A stretch of 64,000 nt of DNA from SB15 sp964639245. Lineage in GTDB: Bacteria; Chloroflexota; Anaerolineae; Aggregatilineales; J027. Each line of letters starts with the position of its first letter. Positions within the stretch are counted from its first letter, which is position 1. This document shows, one piece after another, positions 35,124 to 42,919 of the stretch. The DNA lies in the NCBI GenBank assembly GCA_964639245.1, contig CAZXCU010000007.1, positions 186,001 to 250,000 of the forward strand. The letters are read 5' to 3'. The position numbers and the translations under genes were made by a program. Below the pieces are notes generated by a model. It made no database searches. It saw nothing but the letters and a program-made list of their open reading frames with translations, and had not been told where the DNA came from.

Positions 35124-36089
35124 TTAGTAAGCGGCGAACCATGTTTCGGAGGCGGGAATGGGGGCATAAAAATCTGTCCATGCCCGCGCATATTTTAAGG
35201 ACGCATCCGTCAGACGATGCAGGCGAGGAATGGCAGTTTCAGCCAAAAATTGTTTGCGTTCGGCATCGCCCATGGTGACTGATTCTTTCCAGATGGCGCG
35301 TCCTGCCAGAAAACCGCTTGCTCCGGCTTGGCAGGCGATGATAGTCTGACGTTCAAAGGTTTCAAAATCCACGCCCGCACTCAACAACACCCACGGCACG
35401 GGGCTAACCTTGCTAACCGCTTCACACGCGCTGCGCCATGCGGATTCATCCGTATCAAATTCCACATCCAACGGAAATTCCAATTTCAGCACATCCGGTT
35501 GAAGGCGACCCAAACGTTCGGCGGTGTCGCGGATCACCTCTAAACGGGTTCTGGCAAAGTCCGCGCTCTCTTTTTTGATATTTTTATCCAAACTGTAGGA
35601 CATGGGTTCCAGAAACAGGGGAATGTCAGATTTTTGGCATTCCGCGAGAATCTGGCTGACCACGCCTTCGATTTCTTCCGCCAATGCGCCGGAATGGGGA
35701 TGATAATAAACCAGCAGTTTCACCGCCGATGCACCCATCCGGCGGATTTTCTCGATTGTCCATGTGGGGTCAAAATCCACTTTGCGATAGGTCGCATCGC
35801 CGCTATACCCGCTTTTTTCCAGCGACATGAGCAGCCCACTTCGTCCGGTCATCGCCAGCGCCGAGGAGAGGCCATAGGGCGCAGCATCCAGCAGCACCGC
35901 GCTGACATGCGGGGCAAGTGTGACCACGACTTCCTGCTTAATCTGCACCGCCGTTTCATATGAGGTGGTGTCGGGCAGCATCTTTTTGTATGTGCCGCGC
36001 TGGTCAAACGCCAAGATGGTAAAAATATTCGCATCAAGGCTGGTACTTTTGAGTCCGCGCCAGCGTCCGGGTGTGAGTGTTTGGGTCAA
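35124..36089 (-). CDS. Class I aldolase of the LacD (tagatose 1,6-bisphosphate aldolase) family
   Basis: 321 residues. No ATG is available; TTG 36089 is chosen because AGGAG lies 7 bases before it and the protein then begins TQTLTPGRWRGLKSTS. Typical LacD features are FTILAFDQRGTY, the KLLVYYHPHS strand and the Schiff-base lysine region DVLKLEFPLDVEF. LacD cleaves tagatose 1,6-bisphosphate to triose phosphates; the same family includes the sulfofructose-phosphate aldolase YihT. It is last in the minus-strand carbohydrate cluster and follows a PfkB kinase after 93 bases. Confidence 0.83.
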   Translation of the reverse strand: MTQTLTPGRWRGLKSTSLDANIFTILAFDQRGTYKKMLPDTTSYETAVQIKQEVVVTLAPHVSAVLLDAAPYGLSSALAMTGRSGLLMSLEKSGYSGDATYRKVDFDPTWTIEKIRRMGASAVKLLVYYHPHSGALAEEIEGVVSQILAECQKSDIPLFLEPMSYSLDKNIKKESADFARTRLEVIRDTAERLGRLQPDVLKLEFPLDVEFDTDESAWRSACEAVSKVSPVPWVLLSAGVDFETFERQTIIACQAGASGFLAGRAIWKESVTMGDAERKQFLAETAIPRLHRLTDASLKYARAWTDFYAPIPASETWFAAY

Positions 36090-36182
36090 GATGTATCTCC
36101 TGTTGTGTTTTTCGTTTTGTAGAATGCGGGGGGATGCGAAGTCGCATCCGCCTGTATGAAAAATTCCACATCGCAATAAAAA

Positions 36183-37298
36183 TTAATCTGTTTCAAAGCC
36201 TGCCAAGCGTTCTACCACCACAGGCCATCCTGCCGCCAAGCGTTGGGCGGTTTCTTCCCATGTGCGGACTCCACTGGTCGCATCGGGCGCTTCGATGCAG
36301 CACGCCCCCACCGCACACGCCCATTGCAGCGCTTCCGCCGGACTCATCCCGTGAATCATGGCGGCTAAAAATCCGCCGTAGGCCGCGTCCCCCGCGCCGG
36401 TTGTCCCCGCGACGGCGACTTCAAAAGCGGGTTGCCAGAGTTCCACCCCCGCCCAGCCCAATAAATTGAGCGAAGCCAAACGTTCAAAGCCTTCGGGGGC
36501 AGTTTTGAGATAAAAGCCATAGGCCCCAAGTTTAAAGCCTGTGACGACGACCCCCAGACTCAAAAGCTCGTCCGCCAATTCTGCCAGATAGGATCGATTC
36601 AGGTGAGGCAAAATTTGCGGTTTCCATTGGTCAAAATCACGACGACGCAACATGAATAAAATTTCTTCAATGCTTGGTAAAAAAATATCCACATACGGCA
36701 AAGTATTTTTCAAAATCGCTAGCCAATTGGCTTTGCCGCTCATCCCGTTGGCATCCGGTAGCGTCATATCCAAGGAAGTCACCACGCCCGTTTGTTTGGC
36801 ACGCTGGTAAATTTCCGCCAATTCACGCCCATCCTCCAGCATCAAACGCGGCAAAAGCGGCGGATAGCCCAGATGAAAAATCTTGGCCTGTTTGACCATC
36901 GCAAAATCCACATTTGCCACGCCGAATAAATCATTCGTGGCGGTACAGTGTAAAAAGGTGCGGTCACTGTTCTGGGGCGACAGCACCACCGAATACGAAC
37001 TGGGCTGATTCGGCTGCGGCGTAATGAGTTCGGCTAAAATCGGGTCACGGTCTTTGAGATAGGCGATAATCACCCGTCCTAACAAATCCCCCCCCACCGA
37101 GGACATCAACCGCACATTGATTCCCAAACGATGCAGCGCCAAGCCACTGTTGGACACGACTCCGCCTGTAGAAATGGTCAGGGGGTCGGTTTCAATCAAA
37201 CGTCCCGCGTGCAGCATTTCCGCATGGGTGACATGCGCCATACCGGGAATTAAATCTAAACACAAATGTCCACTTACAATAATGTCTATTTCGGTCAT
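36183..37298 (-). CDS. PfkB family carbohydrate kinase
   Basis: 371 residues from ATG 37298. It begins IDIIVSGHLCLDLIPG, has GGVVSNSGLALHRLG and the PfkB signature near the end, AVAGTTGAGDAAYGGF, whose aspartate is the catalytic base. It is longer than most family members (about 310 aa) because of insertions in the middle. The substrate is unknown; its place between an oxidoreductase and an aldolase fits phosphorylation of a keto sugar or keto-sugar phosphate before cleavage. Upstream lies a palindromic repeat. Confidence 0.85.
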   Translation of the reverse strand: MTEIDIIVSGHLCLDLIPGMAHVTHAEMLHAGRLIETDPLTISTGGVVSNSGLALHRLGINVRLMSSVGGDLLGRVIIAYLKDRDPILAELITPQPNQPSSYSVVLSPQNSDRTFLHCTATNDLFGVANVDFAMVKQAKIFHLGYPPLLPRLMLEDGRELAEIYQRAKQTGVVTSLDMTLPDANGMSGKANWLAILKNTLPYVDIFLPSIEEILFMLRRRDFDQWKPQILPHLNRSYLAELADELLSLGVVVTGFKLGAYGFYLKTAPEGFERLASLNLLGWAGVELWQPAFEVAVAGTTGAGDAAYGGFLAAMIHGMSPAEALQWACAVGACCIEAPDATSGVRTWEETAQRLAAGWPVVVERLAGFETD

Positions 37299-37378
37299 CT
37301 TTGCTGTATCCAAAAATCATTTCTTGCTGCGAACAGGGCTTCAACCCTTCATTGAATCCGGCTAGAGGGCAAACACGG

Positions 37379-37431
37379 CGGGGAATCAATTCCCCGCCTA
37401 TGCTTAGGAAGTCCACTGAAGTGGACTCAGG
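37379..37431. repeat. Dispersed palindromic repeat, family B, copy 1
   Basis: Two palindromes in a row: GGGGAATCAATTCCCC and GTCCACTGAAGTGGAC, joined by GCCTATGCTTAGGAA. The same pair recurs at 39472 and, inverted, at 39674. Confidence 0.75.
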
Positions 37432-37449
37432 CTAGCCTTCTTCTGTACC

Positions 37450-38586
37450 TTATATCGCCACCACCTGCGCGGTTTTGCCCGATTGCAAGGCGGCGGTCAG
37501 CACTTGATGATGCAGCAGGGTTTCCTGTGGCGTAGCACAGTAAAATGGCTGCAACATGCCGTCCCGTCCGTGTACCAATTCATCACAAAACGCCGCCCAC
37601 ATTTGCAGTAGCGCGTCCGAAAAACCGAACTCAAAAATCCCACCCGTGATAGTCGGATAGGCGGTTTCGTAGCCCAAATCTATCGTTTGCCACGCCTGCT
37701 CCCCGCCGGATTTATACTCCATTATCCGTAGGGTTTTGGGGTATTTGGTCGAATAGTCAAAACTAAATTGTGTCCCCAGAATCCGCAAATACCATGTGTT
37801 CGCGTCGCCGGGTGAAATGCGATAGGTTTGCAGAGTCAGGGGAAAATCGGTGGTCTGGCAAGCAATGGTGGCATTGTCCCATGTTTCACACGGCACAAGT
37901 TCATTCTGGGCATTGTAACGCTGCGGAACAATATTACTCAGCAGCGCCCGTACATTGGTCGGAATCCAGCCCAAACGCAAGGGAATATGCAGCGCGTGCA
38001 TCCCCAAGTCGCCCATGCAGCCATATTCCCCGTTGAGGTCAATCATCCGTTTCCAGTTGATTTTTTTATTCGGGTCAAGGTCGCTGCTATGGAGCAAACC
38101 ACACGCGGCCTCCATCACCTGCCCGAAGCGATTTTCTTTCACGTAGCGCACCGCACGCTGCACCGCCGGAAAAAAAGGAAATTCCGACGAACACGCCACA
38201 AATACCTTCGGATTCTGCGCGATGACCTGCAAAATCTGTTCGTTGGCGGCTAAATCAATGCCAAACGGTTTTTCACCGAGTAAATGTTTACCCGCCCGGA
38301 TAATCTCACTATACATTTGGGCGTGGAGATTATGCGGCACAGCGCAATAAATCGCCTCCACGTCATCGCTATTGAGCAAGTCATGATAATCGGTGGTCGC
38401 AATTTTTATCGACTCAATATTCGACTCATACCAGTCAAACAATTTGGGGTTGGTGTCGCAAATGGCGGTAATTTTCGGGACAAAATCCACATTCAGCAGA
38501 TGCAGCCAACGCGCCGCAGCACTGGCAAATTCGCGCCCCATCAAACCAAGCCCAATCACACCAAATTTGATTTCTCTCCGTGCCAT
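37450..38586 (-). CDS. Gfo/Idh/MocA family oxidoreductase
   Basis: 378 residues. The N-terminal Rossmann fold is seen in KFGVIGLGLMGREFA and the family motif GEKPFG follows at about residue 110. The C-terminal substrate domain carries DLNGEYGCMGDLGMHALH, in which the aspartate and histidine sit at the catalytic positions. These enzymes oxidise or reduce sugars and inositols with NAD(P). It is embedded between two kinases and two aldolases, implying a step in the sugar pathway. The start codon is 4 bases after the aldolase stop codon on the same strand, so the two are coupled. Confidence 0.87.
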   Translation of the reverse strand: MARREIKFGVIGLGLMGREFASAAARWLHLLNVDFVPKITAICDTNPKLFDWYESNIESIKIATTDYHDLLNSDDVEAIYCAVPHNLHAQMYSEIIRAGKHLLGEKPFGIDLAANEQILQVIAQNPKVFVACSSEFPFFPAVQRAVRYVKENRFGQVMEAACGLLHSSDLDPNKKINWKRMIDLNGEYGCMGDLGMHALHIPLRLGWIPTNVRALLSNIVPQRYNAQNELVPCETWDNATIACQTTDFPLTLQTYRISPGDANTWYLRILGTQFSFDYSTKYPKTLRIMEYKSGGEQAWQTIDLGYETAYPTITGGIFEFGFSDALLQMWAAFCDELVHGRDGMLQPFYCATPQETLLHHQVLTAALQSGKTAQVVAI

Positions 38587-38589
38587 AAT

Positions 38590-39423
38590 TTACGCCTTTA
38601 AATAGTGCATGGCTTGATCAGGGGTGGCGCTGTCATGCACAATCGCCATCAGTGCGCGGGTCATGCCTGCCGGATTTTCATGCTGAATCACGTTGCGCCC
38701 GTAGACAATGCCTTTTGCGCCCTGCTGCATCAGTTCATAGGTACGCTGGAGGATTTCGGCTTCGGGGGCTTTGCCGCCGCCGCGTACCAGCACGGGTTTG
38801 CCCGCCGCAATCGTGATAACTTCATGATAGTGGGATACATCGTCGCAGGGGTCGGCTTTGATGATGTCTGCGCCAAGTTCCACCGCCTGCCGCACCAACG
38901 GCAAAATTTTCTCCAGATCGCCATCCACCATATAACCGCCTGCGCTGGCATTGTCTTTCATCACCAACGGTTCAATCATCAGGGGCATTCCGTAGCGTTC
39001 ACACTGCGGTTTAATCGCGCAGATATTGGCGATACACTGGCGCAGCACTTCGGGTTGCTCCGGCAGCATAAATAAATTCACCACCACGCAGGACGCATCC
39101 AGACGCAGCGCTTGTTCTACCGGGTCGCTAATCAGATGGCTGAACAACATGGCGGGCAATTTTTTGCCATACAAATTGGCAATATCCGTCCGCAGCACGA
39201 GGGCGGGTTTGGTTTTGCCGGGGAGGTGTTGCAAAATGGGCGCTTGCCCGATGCTCAATTGAATCGCGTCCGGGTTGGCCTCGACTAAAATTTTCACGAC
39301 CTCGTGCATATCCTCAATACCAGAGAGGAATGCCCGTTCACCAAAAAAGCCATGATCCACCGCCACATCAAAACAATTGCCATCCGGGGCAAACAGGCGG
39401 TTCATACGAGGGGTAATACTCAT
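38590..39423 (-). CDS. Class I aldolase of the DhnA/DeoC/LsrF-like family
   Basis: 277 residues. It starts RMNRLFAPDGNCFDVAVDHG, like archaeal-type class I fructose-bisphosphate aldolases (FbaB/DhnA), and has the strand with the Schiff-base lysine, GADIIKADPCDD, then the phosphate-binding loops VRGGGKAP and GAKGIVYGRNV. Relatives also include the LsrF thiolase of autoinducer-2 breakdown. Together with the LacD-type enzyme it gives the cluster two different class I aldolases, which may act on different intermediates. It begins the oxidoreductase-kinase-aldolase run after a repeat-filled gap. Confidence 0.85.
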   Translation of the reverse strand: MSITPRMNRLFAPDGNCFDVAVDHGFFGERAFLSGIEDMHEVVKILVEANPDAIQLSIGQAPILQHLPGKTKPALVLRTDIANLYGKKLPAMLFSHLISDPVEQALRLDASCVVVNLFMLPEQPEVLRQCIANICAIKPQCERYGMPLMIEPLVMKDNASAGGYMVDGDLEKILPLVRQAVELGADIIKADPCDDVSHYHEVITIAAGKPVLVRGGGKAPEAEILQRTYELMQQGAKGIVYGRNVIQHENPAGMTRALMAIVHDSATPDQAMHYLKA

Positions 39424-39471
39424 GGGTAATTCTATTCCTTGTTTGATTGTGATCTTCTGTCATCGTTGTTC

Positions 39472-39524
39472 GCGGGGAAATTCATTCCCCCGATATAGTT
39501 AGGAAGTCTACTCAAGTAGACTCG
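39472..39524. repeat. Dispersed palindromic repeat, family B, copy 2
   Basis: GGGGAAATTCATTCCCC followed by GGAAGTCTACTCAAGTAGAC; same orientation as copy 1. Part of the 39424-39740 gap, which holds only repeats and no supported gene. Confidence 0.72.
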
Positions 39525-39560
39525 GCAATGACTTGCCCACGTAGTGCTAATTCTTTTAGA

Positions 39561-39599
39561 GGGTGGGTTACGGGCATACTGCGCCCTTAGAACCCACCC
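39561..39599. repeat. Perfect inverted repeat GGGTGGGTT/AACCCACCC
   Basis: Nine-base arms at 39561-39569 and 39591-39599 with a 21-base loop that itself contains CGGGCAT/GCGCCC. It resembles a repetitive extragenic palindrome; a second copy was not found in the window. Confidence 0.6.
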
Positions 39600-39673
39600 C
39601 TACGGAATGTTATTTTTATTTACCTGCCGGATGCAGCACGTAGTTTAATTTTTAAAGTGGGTCATGCGGATTC

Positions 39674-39724
39674 GAGTCCACTTCAGTGGACTTCCTACGC
39701 ATAGGCAGGGAATTCATTCCCTGC
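39674..39724. repeat. Dispersed palindromic repeat, family B, copy 3 (inverted)
   Basis: GAGTCCACTTCAGTGGACTT and GGGAATTCATTCCC occur in the reverse order of copies 1 and 2, so this copy is inverted relative to them. It ends 17 bases before the stop of the kinase gene. Confidence 0.75.
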
Positions 39725-39740
39725 TGTATGCCGGTCTGCC

Positions 39741-40685
39741 TTACGCATGATGGGCTTGGATAAATTCTTTGACCTTCTCCAGTCCATACGCGCCAGCCAT
39801 CGGGCCTTGCTGCGTGACCGCCAGCGCCCCGCACGCATTGGCAAACCGTGCCGCCTCCACCAGCGATTTTCCTGCCAACCACTGCACCAGAAATCCCGCA
39901 TCAAAACAATCACCCGCGCCGGTGGGGTCAACTTCCTGCACGGCAAACGCGGGAACGGTGTGCGTTTCTCCCGGTGCATAAACCGTACAACCGTGTTTTC
40001 CCTGTGTCACCACGACTATTCGGTTAGGCTTACGGTCAAACAAATGCGTCACCGCAGCTTCCACAGAAGGTTTGTTGGTGAGAAGCATCAATTCATCGGC
40101 GGTGGGAATCAACACATCCGCCACTTCGACAAACGGCGCAAAGGCGATTCTGGCTTGGTCGACGGGCATCAACTGCGGGCGAAAATTCGGGTCAAAGCTA
40201 ATTTTTGCGCCGGCATCCTTCGCTAGACGCAGCGCTTTTAACCCGCACGCCAGCGCATCCGCATGAATCGACAGCGTTGACCCCATCAGATGCAGCACAC
40301 GCAGGTCATCAAAAAATGCTCCGGTCAGCATGGTCGGGTGGAGTTGCCCCGCCGCCGCCTGTTTGATGTGAAAAACAAAATCGCGTGAGCCGTCCGAACG
40401 ATATGCCACAAATGCGACTCCGGTGGTGTGGCTGTCCAAAATTTGGATGCCGCGTGTATCAATCCCGTCCGCTTGGAAGGCATCCATCAAACATTTGCCA
40501 AACGCATCCTTGCCCACCGCACCAACAGCCGCCACTTTCGCGCCGAGTCGGGCGGCTTGGGCGGCAAAAATAAACGGTGCGCCGCTAGGATAGGGGCCGG
40601 TGAGCAGCGCCGGACGGTCTAAAGGTTGGTCAAGGTCAGTTCGCATGACCTCCACCAGCGCTTCGCCAAAGGTCAAAATATCCAC
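39741..40685 (-). CDS. PfkB family sugar kinase, 2-keto-3-deoxygluconate kinase-like
   Basis: 314 residues starting at GTG 40685, 3 bases after the ABC ATPase stop (coupled translation). It opens with MDILTFGEALVEVMR, has ARLGAKVAAVGAVGKDAFG and the C-terminal signature VDPTGAGDCFDAGF with the catalytic aspartate. The overall look is that of ribokinase/KDG kinase members. It is the fourth gene of the transporter operon, so it most likely phosphorylates the sugar brought in by that transporter. Confidence 0.88.
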   Translation of the reverse strand: MDILTFGEALVEVMRTDLDQPLDRPALLTGPYPSGAPFIFAAQAARLGAKVAAVGAVGKDAFGKCLMDAFQADGIDTRGIQILDSHTTGVAFVAYRSDGSRDFVFHIKQAAAGQLHPTMLTGAFFDDLRVLHLMGSTLSIHADALACGLKALRLAKDAGAKISFDPNFRPQLMPVDQARIAFAPFVEVADVLIPTADELMLLTNKPSVEAAVTHLFDRKPNRIVVVTQGKHGCTVYAPGETHTVPAFAVQEVDPTGAGDCFDAGFLVQWLAGKSLVEAARFANACGALAVTQQGPMAGAYGLEKVKEFIQAHHA

Positions 40686-40688
40686 CGC

Positions 40689-41447
40689 TCAGGAAACCTT
40701 TACCTCTGTCCCACCGACGATGTGCGTCACCAGCAGTTCAACAGTGGCCTCCGCACGCGGCACATTCGCAACAAGTTTACCGCGCCGCATGACGACCATT
40801 CTGTCTGCCACTTCCATCACATCCTGCATGGTGTGGCTGATGATGATGACCGGAATCCCCTGCTCCCGCAGCGATTTAACCAGCGCCAGCACTTTGCGCT
40901 GTTCTGGCACGCCCAACGCCGCCGTCGGTTCATCCATGATAAGCAGTTTGGCTTCCCAGTAGATGGCCCGTGCGATGGCGACTGCTTGACGCTGCCCGCC
41001 GGACAAACTGACCAATTTTTGCTTGAGCGACGGAATATGAATATCCAGTTTGTCCAGCACGATTTTGGCTTCGTTCCGCATATAGGTATCATCGGTGACG
41101 GGGATGAGTCCGAGCAGGCGTTTTTTCTTTTCCTTGCCCAGAAACACATTCGCGCCCACATCCAGATTTTCCGCCAGCGCCAGATCCTGATAAATCGTCT
41201 GGATACCGAGATCGCGCACGAAGGCCGGATTCGCGTTGGTGATTCTGCGTCCATTGAAGGTAATTTCGCCTTCGTCCGCGTGATACACCCCCGAAATACA
41301 CTTGATGAGGGTGGATTTCCCCGCGCCGTTGTCCCCCAGCAAAGCAACCACTTCGCCGGGATACACTTCAAAATCGACATTGTTAAGGGCGGTCAGACCA
41401 CCAAAAAATTTAAACGCCCCTTTGACTGAAAGCATGGGTTCGCTCAT
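40689..41447 (-). CDS. Sugar ABC transporter ATPase (single ABC domain)
   Basis: 252 residues from ATG 41447, one base after the permease stop. It contains Walker A GDNGAGKST, signature LSGGQRQ, Walker B LLIMDEP and the switch histidine in SHTMQDV. Most ribose/xylose-class transporters of this type have a fused double ATPase of about 500 residues; this is a single domain like the fructose-type FrcA. It should work as a homodimer with the permease next to it. Confidence 0.9.
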   Translation of the reverse strand: MSEPMLSVKGAFKFFGGLTALNNVDFEVYPGEVVALLGDNGAGKSTLIKCISGVYHADEGEITFNGRRITNANPAFVRDLGIQTIYQDLALAENLDVGANVFLGKEKKKRLLGLIPVTDDTYMRNEAKIVLDKLDIHIPSLKQKLVSLSGGQRQAVAIARAIYWEAKLLIMDEPTAALGVPEQRKVLALVKSLREQGIPVIIISHTMQDVMEVADRMVVMRRGKLVANVPRAEATVELLVTHIVGGTEVKVS

Positions 41448-41448
41448 G

Positions 41449-42633
41449 TTAGTGTTCCGCCCCCGCCGTGACTTGTTGTTTTTCGAGATAGGCCTGCGCT
41501 TGGTTGACCAGCACCGCCACAATAATCACAATACCGACAATGATAAATTTCCAGACTGAATCCACCGCAAGATTGGTCAAGCCCGATTCAAGCACTGCGA
41601 TAATCAATGCGCCCACGACAGTTCCGCTAATTTTGCCTTCCCCCCCGAACAGGCTGGTTCCGCCGATGACCACCGCCGCCACCGAGTCCAACAGGGCGGG
41701 TTCACCCACCAAGGGCGAGCCAGCCGTAAAGCGGAATACATGCAGAATCCCCGCGATGCTGGCGGTAAAAGCGCACAGGATGTAAATGACAATCAAGTTG
41801 TTGTCTACGTTAATCCCGGCGCGTTTGGCTGCTTCTTTGTTCCCGCCAATCGCGTAGATATGCCGCCCAAACTGTGTCCGTGCCAGAATAAAGGCGAACA
41901 CAATCACCACGATGGCGGTCAGCACGGCTGGATAGGGCAGCAATTTTTGCAAGGCACGCAGTTCCAACCGTTCCAGATTTTCCGGCTGGGTAAAGAAGGC
42001 AAATTTCGCATCAAAAAATTTACTTAGGGTGGTCAGAATATCGGTTTCTGCTACTTTGGGGATGCGGTAGAGCAAACTGCCGTTGCCAAAACTGCTCAGG
42101 TCATTGCGAACATTTTGGGGAATATCCCCCACAACATTTTTGCCACTCGTCAGCAAAATCGCCACCCCGCGAATCACCCCGAACATGCCGAGAGTCGCAA
42201 TAAACGGCGGGACTTTAATTTTGGCAATCAAAATTCCGTTAATCAGGCCGGGCAGCAGACATGCGCCAATCGCCGCTACAATGCCAATCCCAATCGCTTG
42301 CACCGAGTCCATGCCATCCTGTGATAAATCGCGGGCGACGGTTGCAAAAATCACCGAGGACAGCCCAACTGTCCAGCCAATCGAAAGGTCAATCCCACCC
42401 GTGACAATAACATAGGTTTGCCCTACCGCCATCAGCATGACGAGGGTGCTTGACACCAGAATATTTGAAATCGAACGGGCGGATGAAAACCCCTGCCCCT
42501 CGATAGAAAAATAAATGAACAGGCCCGCCAGAAACAGCCAAGGCCAGAGTTGGGCAAGAAGATTGGTGGCTGTGCCGCGTAATTTTTGGCTGCTGCCGCC
42601 CGGATGGGGCTTCGCTTGTACCTGAGTTGCCAT
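41449..42633 (-). CDS. Sugar ABC transporter permease (RbsC-like)
   Basis: 394 residues with GAGGA 7 bases before the start. It has 8 to 10 hydrophobic segments and typical BPD_transp_2 stretches: VGQTYVIVTGGIDLSIG, INGILIAKIKVPPFIATLGM, GRHIYAIGGNKEAAKRAGI (split), SVAAVVIGGTSLFGGEGKISGT (split). An insert of about 60 residues between helices (about 175-235: FGNGSLLYRIPKVAE to LRALQKLL) makes it longer than the usual 320-340. It forms the membrane channel of the sugar importer. Confidence 0.9.
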   Translation of the reverse strand: MATQVQAKPHPGGSSQKLRGTATNLLAQLWPWLFLAGLFIYFSIEGQGFSSARSISNILVSSTLVMLMAVGQTYVIVTGGIDLSIGWTVGLSSVIFATVARDLSQDGMDSVQAIGIGIVAAIGACLLPGLINGILIAKIKVPPFIATLGMFGVIRGVAILLTSGKNVVGDIPQNVRNDLSSFGNGSLLYRIPKVAETDILTTLSKFFDAKFAFFTQPENLERLELRALQKLLPYPAVLTAIVVIVFAFILARTQFGRHIYAIGGNKEAAKRAGINVDNNLIVIYILCAFTASIAGILHVFRFTAGSPLVGEPALLDSVAAVVIGGTSLFGGEGKISGTVVGALIIAVLESGLTNLAVDSVWKFIIVGIVIIVAVLVNQAQAYLEKQQVTAGAEH

Positions 42634-42742
42634 GCAAAAATCCTCAAAATTATTTTTTGCCCGTAACTATAGCGAATTTGGGCGCAATTTTCTGGTAATG
42701 CTGGCCTTATGCACTTTAATAAAATAGCACAGATAGCCAAAT

Positions 42743-42801
42743 GTACGGGCGTGGTCTGTGACTCATTCTCTTGCAGGGATGGGTCACAGACTCACCCGTA
42801 C
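42743..42801. repeat. Long hairpin repeat, family C, copy 2
   Basis: GTACGGGCGTGGTCTGTGAC pairs with GGTCACAGACTCACCCGTAC across a 19-base loop, within the 286-base gap between the binding protein and the permease. The gap also has a terminator at 42877 and no supported gene. A shorter relative lies at about 27317. Confidence 0.75.
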
Positions 42802-42876
42802 ACGATCCGTATTTAATAGTTCATGTGCATCAGGCCAGTGAACCGACACCGCCTTAAAGGACGGCGTTTAGCAGTT

Positions 42877-42912
42877 AAAAAACGGGGCAGGCCAGTGGAT
42901 GACCCACCCCGC
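42877..42912 (-). terminator. Terminator after the binding-protein gene
   Basis: On the minus strand CGGGGTGGG (42903-42911) pairs, with one mismatch and one wobble, with CCTGCCCCG (42883-42891), followed by six T. It lies 8 bases after the stop. It should reduce transcription of the permease and ATPase relative to the binding protein. Confidence 0.72.
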
Positions 42913-42919
42913 AAACGTG

